A DNA stretch of 64,000 nucleotides, from positions 124,001-188,000 of the forward strand of contig JASANG010002898.1 of NCBI GenBank assembly GCA_030248215.1, in the 5' to 3' direction. Origin of the DNA: Enoplolaimus lenunculus (lineage: Eukaryota > Nematoda > Enoplea > Enoplida > Thoracostomopsidae). A program made the translations under genes and the position numbers. Positions 56,884-64,000 of this stretch are shown in pieces. Under the pieces are notes generated by a model. It was not told the DNA's origin. It did no database searches and was given only the letters and a program-made list of their open reading frames with translations. How positions within the stretch are numbered: position 1 is the first letter of the stretch; the number at the start of each line of letters is the position of its first letter.

Positions 56884-57543
56884 ACTGACCCGGATAACAG
56901 TGGGACGGGTAATAAGAGGGGGTTTCCCATTTTGAGTCCCAATCAATAGCAGTCCATATCCCTAATACGAGTCCGTGAGCGGATAAAGTCCCTAAACCGT
57001 AATTACAGTGTTTAAATATCAATTATCTCTAATAGTATTGCATAAATGACTCCAGGACCAAATAAAGTTCAGTCCCAAACTTTCAGGCAGTCTTAAGTGT
57101 TGAAAATACATTCCTAAATATAACCTTGCATTATCGCTCCAGTTCTTGTTACAAAACAAATTAACGTTTAATCCAGCGGATAGTTGCAATACCGAAAATA
57201 TATTAGTAACGAAGAGTGGCGGTGGAGAGCCCCTAAACCCTAATTAGAGTCCGTAAACGTCAACTAACCCTAATTGTAGCGCATAAATGACTAGAGGACC
57301 AAATAAATTTGAGTTCGAACTTTTAAAGCGCACTTAAGCTTTGAAAGTAACATTCCAAAGTATATAACCTTAAAAACGTTAAATTCAACAAATAGTTGCA
57401 ATACCGGATATATATCAGTAACGAAGGGCGGCGAAGCGTGGGTTAAACATAAATAACAGTCCGTAACCGAATAACAGAGGGCGGTACCCTCTGGATAGGC
57501 CAAATAAATATTAGGCCCTACCATCTTATTCGGGTCACTACAG
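56884..57543. mobile_element. Family B element, rearranged double copy
   Basis: It opens TACTGACCCGGATAACAGTG and closes TTATTCGGGTCACTACAG, but the middle is repeated: CATAAATGACTCCAGGACC (57042) and CATAAATGACTAGAGGACC (57283), and GATAGTTGCAATACCG near 57180 with AATAGTTGCAATACCG near 57390. It looks like two partial copies fused. Confidence 0.75.
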
Positions 57544-58435
57544 CTGTCAGAATTTTGCTTCGGGAGGAGTATTACTTGCATCATATTTGGACTCTAGAAT
57601 TTAGTTGTTTATTCAAAACAAAGACGTGGTTTTTACTCATCTCAAAAATTTTTCCGGCGGAATATATATGTCGTTATTTATCTTCACTTGTATTACTAAT
57701 TGTTTATAATTCAAATACTCGTGTATTCGCCTGAATCGAAAGTGTTGTTTATTAATTTTCAAGCTAAATTAATTCCACTCTTTCCAGAATCTAACGCGAA
57801 TGGAAAAGTTAATGCCCACTTTTTCGTAGGATGATGCATTTACCACAATGCCTCCGATGTATTTTTGTGGAGCAGACGTGAAGTCAGAGGTGAACAGGGG
57901 TTCAGCCCCCAAGAGAAAACTTGCTGCCCCCTTGAAGATACATGGCCTTTCTTGTACATCACATGAGTATCTGCAGAACCCAGAAATTCAATGCAATTAA
58001 TACGCTTTAAAATAGCTTTAAAAATATAAAGTACACAGTGCCGGAGCAAGCAGGGGTTGGGGCTCCCGCCAAACTCTAGGGTGGTGCTCTCAAACTTGCG
58101 AGCGAAGCGAGCGAGAAGCTAGACGCATTTTAAAACTTCGGCGGTTTTTGTTTCAACCAGTTAGTGTGGGGGGACTCTTTAGGGGTTGGGGCTCCCAAAT
58201 GGGGGTATTGGGGGTGGGTGCTCCGGCCCTGAAAGTACGGGTTGTTCCTTACTTTGAACGTACAAATTGGGCTACAATGCCTCATGCCTATGTTTATTGA
58301 AATGCATTCACTAATGAATTGTTTGAACCGTAAAAAACGTGTGTTATACGTCACAATATATTTTAATATTTGTGCTCCATACTGAGTTGGGTATAAAAAG
58401 CGACAAAGAATTGTATTCAAGTTATCAAAAATTAG

Positions 58436-58618
58436 GGTTGCGGTATACTTTTTGAAATTATTTTAATGCCGTACGGCGCCGTCCGTCACCATTGCGTCAC
58501 GGTGCGGTATCGTGAGCGAATTTTACTCGTGTACGATTTTTTATGGTGACGAATGATGGACGGCGTCGCTGGGTGGCGGACGGCGCCGTACATCAAGTAT
58601 AGCGCAACCCTAAAATGT
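58436..58618. mobile_element. Family J GC-rich palindrome
   Basis: TAGGGTTGCGGTATAC opens and AGTATAGCGCAACCCTA closes. The inner arms are GCCGTACGGCGCCGTCCGTC and GGCGGACGGCGCCGTAC. Confidence 0.85.
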
Positions 58619-59393
58619 TCTGCTCGCATGGATTAATCAGTCAGGCATTCTGAAATGTTTTCAAAAATATGAGTTAAATTTTTGGCATCGAATTTTTAAA
58701 ATTTAAGAATCAAGACATTATTTTACAAATTTTTAAAACAAGTTGTGTCTGAAATATTAAATATAAGGCATGCTTGTGTTGATTTTAAAAACATAGATTT
58801 TAGAAATAAAGATTCATCCGGGTTGTCAACATAGATTTAGGAAGTTTTCGTTGTCTTCTCAGACTGCGTTTATACTTGAAAAGTATCGGAATTTCAATTT
58901 TTTTCCAAATTTGAGCTTCTTGAACTTTACACGTTGAAATTTAAATTTTTGAAAAATTAGATTTTAATAAGGTCTCTGCACCCCAAAAATGCCGTTGGTT
59001 TGTTTTGCAATTTGACTTACGACATATCTTTTAAAATTTTTCACAGAACGTCTTATATTTTAATATAATTTACGAAACTAAGCATCAAATATGCGTTAGT
59101 GAGTATTTGATCTGGACATAATTAAGTGTTGCCAAAATTATTTTGTCATATATCGCTTTTACCTTTTAAAGGAAGCGGGGTATTCAGTAACACAGATATT
59201 CCTTGTAACTGCCTTCGCCTCCTATGAACAGCGTTTAGAATTATTGCTTACAAATATTCTAATAAAACTCGCAGAACAATTCAAACTGACGCCGGCATTG
59301 GCAGTTTGCTTTCCCAACATATAACAGATTCAGAACACTACCGTAACTACTGTTGAAAACAATGCAGTGGCTGCAGCCCTTTTTTAAAATATA

Positions 59394-59573
59394 GGCCAAT
59401 GTTACTTTAAGGGGTGTAACAGTAGACTAAGTGTATTCCTAAGCCTAAGCAAGCGTTGCAAAAATGTGTTCTAAGTCTAAACCTAAGCCTAAGCAAAAAA
59501 TGTAATCAAGAATCTAAACCTACTCTTTTATGGACCCACCAGAAGCCTGGACGCCCTTAAAGTAACATGCGCC
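59394..59573. mobile_element. Family F MITE with TAAGCC array
   Basis: GGCCAATGTTACTTTAAGGG opens and CCCTTAAAGTAACATGCGCC closes, a good inverted pair. The core has CCTAAGCCTAAGCAAGCG. Confidence 0.9.
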
Positions 59574-59616
59574 AAAATATACATAAAGCAGATAGCTTAG
59601 CTATATATAGCTATAT

Positions 59617-59980
59617 CAGGGGACAACCGGAGGTCTGCCTCGACTCCGGCAGAAAATCGACCACCGGCTTTGGCTCTGTTAGAAATTCTCCCGTATGTTC
59701 CGGCGAATTCAGGAGGTAGTGAAATTTTGCATAATCTTACTAAATTTGCACGTTTTGTGCGTTTCGTTTTAACTTTTGCAACTAAGGAGAAAATTACCAA
59801 AATTTCGTAAAAAATAAAGCGTAAATCCAAAATATTTACCACACCTTAGAAATAAATGCTAAAATTAGCGAATTAAAAATACCATTTTAACTACCCAGCT
59901 TCGTCTCACCTTCGGCTCAGGCTCCGGTAAATTTTGTTGACCTCCGGCTGCGGCGTTTTTGTACCTCCGGTTGCACCCTG
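59617..59980. mobile_element. Family H MITE
   Basis: CAGGGGACAACCGGAGGTCT opens and ACCTCCGGTTGCACCCTG closes. About 364 bp, no clear target duplication. Confidence 0.8.
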
Positions 59981-60090
59981 ATATAACAACCTTACTAGTG
60001 AAAAAGCACTGTTAAAAAATTATCGAACAGCTCCAGCCCACAAATCTTTGTAGACCTACAGTCCTGCATAAGGACGGTGGTAACACTTAC

Positions 60091-60344
60091 CCTGACGGAA
60101 TCGTAGAAAATATCGGTGCGGCACCGGGCCCGCCAACGCCTGGAACCACTGATGTCTTTTTGCGTTTAGTTGCGCGTTTTGAATGCTTATGAAATATGTT
60201 CAAATTTTCAAGGACTTTTTGAATCAACTCAATCTTTTGCATATTCAAAATGCCACCGACGCTAAAATTGCTTTTGAATCCGTCTTCCGGAGACGCGACT
60301 GCACCGCTTGCGTTGTTAATCATTGTCGAGTGGTATTTGTATTT
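60091..60344 (-). CDS. PLCE1: PLC epsilon exon: C-terminal end of RasGEF domain
   Basis: This 254-nt minus-strand exon runs from GCCGTTTCTAG to TCAGG|GTAAGT, entering in phase 0 and leaving in phase 2. The peptide opens KYKYHSTMINNASGAVASPE, continues DGFKSNFSVGGILNMQKIEL, then IQKVLENLNIFHKHSKR, and a basic, glycine-rich tail (KRKKTSVVPGVGGPG). The GGI(L/I)N(M/L)xKI motif followed by a helix with (I/V)xxFH is the usual end of a CDC25/RasGEF domain. This part packs the helical bundle; in PLC epsilon the domain activates Rap1. The basic stretch after it begins the linker to the PH domain. Confidence 0.88.
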
Positions 60345-60396
60345 CTAGAAACGGCAACAGTCATAGGAGTACCCATGATTCTGGAAAGGTAACCTA

Positions 60397-60601
60397 GGCC
60401 AATGTTACTTTAAGGGGCGTAACAGTAGATTCGGCGTATTTCTAAGTTTAAGCTTCGGCCTAAGCGTTGCAAAAAATGTGTTCCTAATCCTAAACCTAAG
60501 CCTAAGCCTAAACCTGAAGCAACAAATATAATCTAGAATCTAAATCCTACTGTTTTATGAACCCACCAGAAACCTGGACGCCCCTTAAAGTAACATGAGC
60601 C
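60397..60601. mobile_element. Family F MITE next to a RasGEF exon
   Basis: GGCCAATGTTACTTTAAGGG opens and CCCCTTAAAGTAACATGAGC closes. TAAGCC hexamers fill the core. It lies about 50 bp upstream of the acceptor of the 60344 exon. TGATTCTGGAAAGG occurs on both sides (about 60377 and 60615), a likely flanking duplication. Confidence 0.9.
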
Positions 60602-61155
60602 GGAGTTTCCGTGTGATTCTGGAAAGGTCGGTCCCATGCTGTAAAAATTTCAAACGAAGATTTCTTGTGTTATCAACTGAAAAATGCCTAAAACCGTTGG
60701 ATAAAGATCTACAAGTAGACGAGGATTGACCCCCTGAAACGCCCTTTTGGCTACTCCCTTGAGCGACAGTAGAATTATAACCCGGACACAGGGCGTAAGC
60801 AAGAATTATCGGGGGATATGACCTAGCGAAATTTCCGGAAAGATTCGCACCAAAGGACGCATTCGAAAGCTAAAATATTCGCTCAATACTCGCTCGCAAA
60901 AAAGCCTTTTTAGGTGATATTCTGATTACCCTCTAACCTGTACATGCGGGACAGAGGCCTCGTACTAATAAAGACAGGCCCTGTAGATTTAAGGAACCGG
61001 TGGCAGACCGTTCAATTAGGAAAATTTTGGCCTAACTATGAGATAGAACCAGAAATTTTTGGCGGTGGCATGTAACAATTCACAAATTGCCGCGTCAACG
61101 TTGGGTTTCGTTAAGGTTTTGAGGTCTACTACTGGTAGTGAGTTAAAATACTTAC
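60602..61155. other. Rest of a PLCE1 intron
   Basis: Part of the phase-0 intron between two RasGEF exons. No recognised feature. Confidence 0.6.
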
Positions 61156-61234
61156 CTGCTCTAACGATCCTTTACTACCGAATCGGTGGGACGTTGAAGG
61201 CATCACAACCATCGTAGGAGTTTCGACAAAAATT
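61156..61234 (-). CDS. PLCE1: PLC epsilon small exon within RasGEF
   Basis: This 79-nt minus-strand exon runs between TTGTATTTTTAG and GCAG|GTAAGT. Its first base completes a serine codon (TC|A) from the previous exon, then it reads IFVETPTMVVMPSTSHRFGS and KGSLEQ, ending in phase 0. It follows the FLRDLYS segment of the RasGEF fold and leads into KYKYHST. Motif content is modest; the assignment rests on exact phase fit at both sides between two exons with clear RasGEF features. Confidence 0.85.
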
Positions 61235-62112
61235 CTAAAAATACAACACACAACAGAAAAATATTTAACCCAAAACATTGTCAATATTGACTTGGCATGG
61301 TTGAACGAAATATCGTCAGTTATTAATAACTGACTCGGCAACATTCTATCCTAGCTTGCACGCAAATGGCATTGCCAGCACAACGGAATCCAGACGAAAA
61401 GTATGCAGCTAACGTTATTTTTAATTACAAACAAATCAAGCGAGATTTCGCTTAGTACAAAATGTACCAACGCGCGTTGCGTTCGTTTTGCTCAACTTTA
61501 TCGCATCCGTGCGTTATTCATACGAATTTTGTACCACTCCGCGTTAGTATTAGGGTTTCGCTTTACTCGTCGCGCTCAGCCAGACGACGCTGGACGCTGT
61601 CAGACGCCGCCGGACGTCGCGGCGCGCCACCGCACGCCATTAAATAGATTTTGCCTATATTTTTATTAGCAACGTATAACGGCGTAATCTGTAGAGCACT
61701 TCTTAATGAGATGTTCGGTCTATAGCGAGGTCCAGTATAGGGTCTACAAATCATATAGTCTAACGAAATCGATAATAACATAAAGAAACTGAATAGGTTT
61801 ATAACAGAGTCAGTAAGATTTTAACCTAGACTCTGATTTAGTTATCCTAGTTTTCAGAGACTGTGTAACGGACCAATTGTGTCTAAACACCTCGAGGTCT
61901 CTATCAGCGGATATCTATCTATCTATCTATCTATCTTATGAATTCTCAACGTGCAACTGATATGTTCTTCACTACTCCGAGTGTACTTTGTTGCAACGCT
62001 TACCGCAACAACTGCAGCGGTAAATTCAGTAATTTATGACATGGACGGATATATAATCGTGAAGAAAAGCTCGCGGAGCGAAAAGCCAAATACAATTTTA
62101 AATTTTACTCAC
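61235..62112. other. PLCE1 intron, 0.9 kb
   Basis: A phase-2 intron. It holds a GC-rich CpG block (about 61545-61640, family-J-like) and a (TCTA)n microsatellite at about 61909-61936. Confidence 0.65.
61909..61936. repeat. (ATCT)n microsatellite
   Basis: Six tandem ATCT tetranucleotides inside a PLCE1 intron. Confidence 0.95.
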
Positions 62113-62301
62113 GAATACAAATCGCGCAAAAATGTTCCAATAAACGGAATCGTTTGGGTCGATGAAATCGCAAGCGCCCGATGAATCGATTGGCAATAGG
62201 CGTCGCTTGGCGAATTGGTCAACAACGCCTCGTACAACTTGTTCAACAACGCGGTTTCGTCTTCTTCAAGGCTCATAATGAACGATCGAAGTTTGTCTGA
62301 T
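62113..62301 (-). CDS. PLCE1: PLC epsilon exon: RasGEF (CDC25) domain
   Basis: This 189-nt minus-strand exon runs from ATATAAAATTTCAG to TATTC|GTGAGT, phase 2 at both ends. It encodes SDKLRSFIMSLEEDETALLN, then KLYEALLTNSPSDAYCQSIH, then RALAISSTQTIPFIGTFLRD and LY. The IPFIGTFLRDL motif is the conserved (V/I)PFLGxxLxDL element of RasGEF domains, and the preceding region has the expected helical character. A GEF domain, PH, EF hands and PLC segments on one strand in this order occur together only in PLC epsilon. It is the most upstream exon found; the start of RasGEF must lie past 64000 or be missed. Confidence 0.92.
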
Positions 62302-62708
62302 CTGAAATTTTATATACGTCAGATAGTAGTAATGCGTTGTTCACAATAATTTTGTCAACGGTGACGTGAAGTGTTTTATGGACTGGCGTTTTTCAATACA
62401 CCACGAACCATTTGTTAAAGTAGTCTCCTTCCCATGGGGTTGAACAAAAAACGTACAATAACAGATTCTGGGGCGATTCACAGTTTACCAAGCGACAGAC
62501 AGCTAAAACTTGATAAACGGTAAAAATTTGATGTAGTCAATCTGAAGAAAAAAGTCCATCTTAGATTTGAGGTAAAAATTTCAAAACGGAAACGAAATTC
62601 ATCTCCTGGTTTTTCCGCCATATCGCGTGACCAAGACCGCCTCCCCCGACTAGCCTTACCTCCATGTCCCCCCATCTCTGCTATAGCCCAAACCATACTT
62701 AGTCTAAT

Positions 62709-63043
62709 CAAGAGTGGATGATCCCTTTTTATAACAAGAGTGTGCAACTGGGTACATTCTGTGTATTAAAGAATGTACCAGTGCGCGTTGCATTTTTGTT
62801 CGACCCTCCTTCAATCAGGGGAGGGGTTAAGCAACAGATTAACAGTATGCTTCAGTACACCTACCCCCCTCTTAAACAAGGGGGTACAATTTGCTCCTAG
62901 CATTACTACGATATAAAACTGCATACAGACCCCCTAAACAAGGGGGGTAGGCCAAAAACACATCGCGTGCCGGGTACATTCTTTAATTTACAGAATGTAC
63001 CCAGTTGCACACTCTTGTTATAAAGAGTGATCATCCACTCTTG
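62709..63043. mobile_element. Family I MITE, exact 7-bp duplication
   Basis: CAAGAGTGGATGATCCC opens and GATCATCCACTCTTG closes. GTCTAAT flanks both sides (62702-62708 and 63044-63050). The core includes two GGGGGTA-type runs and an inverted ATGTACCCAGTTGCACAC. Confidence 0.92.
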
Positions 63044-63189
63044 GTCTAATAGATCGCTAGCTAGTCTTGAGGATGATCTCAAACAGCAACTTAGACAATT
63101 TGAAGTTTAATATGACTTAAATTATTCTAAAAATAACTCAGTATAAATCTATAACCAATCGTAGTGGGACTACATTTATTGAGCGAAGC

Positions 63190-63905
63190 TCGAACGTACG
63201 TAAGCAATTAAGGTAATATGCATTAATAATTATTAGCTAACTATTCATTTATCGGTTTTGGAGGTTTGTAAGCAATTTCTTCCGATTCCTCACACCCAAA
63301 AACCCTTCAGCCACCCTATAATTTTTGGAATAATTTAAAAAGTCCTAATTTTGTCTTGTCAATTAAGCTAATATGCAAATTAACTATTAGCTAACTATTC
63401 AAATATCTGTTTTGGAGGTTTGTAAACAATTTATTCAGATTCCTCGCACCAAAAAATCTTCAGTGAACCCTAAAAATTATTGAAATAATTTAAAAAGTCC
63501 TAGTTTTGTCTTGTCAATTAAGCTAATATGCAAATTAGTTATTAGCTAACTATTCAATTATCGGTTTTGGATGTTTGTAAACTATTTATTCAAATTCCAT
63601 GGACCTAAAAACCCTTTAGTGCTGGAATTATATTGCTTTTAACCTTAATAATTAGTGAAATATTGTAAAAAGTCCTAATTTAGGCTTATAACTTATGCTA
63701 ATATGCTAATTATCTATTAGCTAACTGCTGAATAATTGGTTTTGGAGGTTTGTAAACAGTCTACGCAGATTCCACGCAATCGAAAACCCTTTAATGCTAA
63801 AATTAAATTGCTTCTAACGGTAATAATTAGTGAAATATTGTGGACAGCACTAATTTAGGCTTAATTAATTATGCAAATTAGCCTGTAGCTAATAAACGGC
63901 CCAAA
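63190..63905. repeat. Satellite of about 155-175 bp, four units
   Basis: GGTTTTGGAGGTTTGTAA-type motifs recur at about 63254, 63409, 63563 and 63738, each preceded by TTAGCTAACTATTCA-like sequence and followed by CAGATTCC. Units diverge moderately. Confidence 0.85.
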
Positions 63906-64000
63906 ATTTTAAAACCCCAATGCGAGGTTAACACCCCAGGAAATTGGCTTTCAAACAAAAAAATTATCAAAATCGGTTCAGCCGTTCCTGAGATTCTTTT

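Larger units (their letters stand above)
50196..60090. other. PLCE1 intron, about 9.9 kb
   Basis: A phase-2 intron (if the tentative exon is real; otherwise it is longer). It holds many repeat families described separately. 57600-58430 and 58620-59390 have no recognised feature beyond simple AT-rich sequence. Confidence 0.55.
62302..64000. other. Probable PLCE1 intron to window end
   Basis: No further RasGEF exon was found. It contains a family-I element and a satellite. A donor-like GGAG|GTAAGG near 62655 is not backed by a believable peptide. Confidence 0.5.

Noticed and set aside
61951-62184. 77-codon plus-strand open frame
   Set aside because: It overlaps antisense the RasGEF exon at 62113-62301, whose motif and splice sites are convincing.
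62620-62700. Donor-like GGAG|GTAAGG as an upstream RasGEF exon
   Set aside because: The peptide before it (MVWAIAEMGGHG) has no RasGEF likeness and abuts a family-I element.
1-64000. Retroviral or Polinton-type genes
   Set aside because: No reverse transcriptase, integrase, capsid or envelope-like peptide was seen on either strand. The 2-kb insert at 5204-7201 is at most a lone LTR.

Overview
This window is intronic, repeat-laden DNA of an intron-rich invertebrate-type animal. It is AT-rich and has no long open reading frame. Canonical GT-AG introns separate short exons, and short terminal-inverted-repeat (TIR) DNA transposons, tRNA-derived repeats and satellites occur throughout. The species cannot be named from sequence alone.

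One host gene can be read, on the minus strand, across nearly the whole window. It is phospholipase C epsilon (PLCE1 family). Fourteen exons, plus one tentative exon, can be placed by splice sites, reading phase and family motifs. In order of transcription (descending coordinates) they are: the end of the Ras guanine-nucleotide exchange (RasGEF/CDC25) domain at 62301-62113, 61234-61156 and 60344-60091; a possible linker exon at 50195-50041; a Ser/Pro/Arg-rich exon at 47105-46581 with its own well-placed ATG; the PH-like region at 44071-43760 and 37838-37710; three small exons at 35372-35311, 32366-32265 and 12565-12430; a disordered linker at 9861-9469; and the EF-hand region at 8731-8616, 3437-3211, 2427-2219 and 1660-1538. 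The start of RasGEF lies beyond the right edge. The catalytic X/Y, C2 and RA domains lie beyond the left edge. Intron phases match at every junction except those around the tentative exon and the 47.1-kb exon.

The introns reach about 20 kb and are filled with repeats. The main TIR families are: (A) GGCCCGTAGCCA-ended, about 16 copies; (B) GTGACCCGAATAAGAGGGG-ended; (C) CACTGCAAAAAATG palindromes at TA sites; (D) TATTCTCAAATG-ended; (E) GACAATTCGTCG-ended; (F) ATGTTACTTTAAGGGGCGT-ended; (G) hAT-like CAGTGGCGGATCCAG-ended with 8-bp target duplications; (H) CAGGGTGCAACCGGAGG-ended, also with 8-bp duplications; (I) CAAGAGTGGATGATC-ended with 7-bp duplications; and (J) GC-rich palindromes built on GCGGTATCGTACG. 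Families E and F carry internal TAAGCC/TTAGGC hexamer arrays. There are two tRNA-derived SINE-like families, one of them enclosed in a TIR frame.

Tandem arrays are: 79 bp at the left edge; a 75-bp satellite at 3.98-8.56 kb, interrupted by a 2-kb insert; 28 bp x 19 directly against a splice acceptor at 44.1 kb; about 39 bp at 49 kb; about 20 bp at 55 kb; and about 155-175 bp at the right edge. No rRNA, CRISPR array, retroviral gag/pol/env or other protein-coding gene was recognised. The most unusual feature is that the 75-bp and 28-bp arrays present dozens of splice-site-like motifs on the sense strand of the PLCE1 pre-mRNA.
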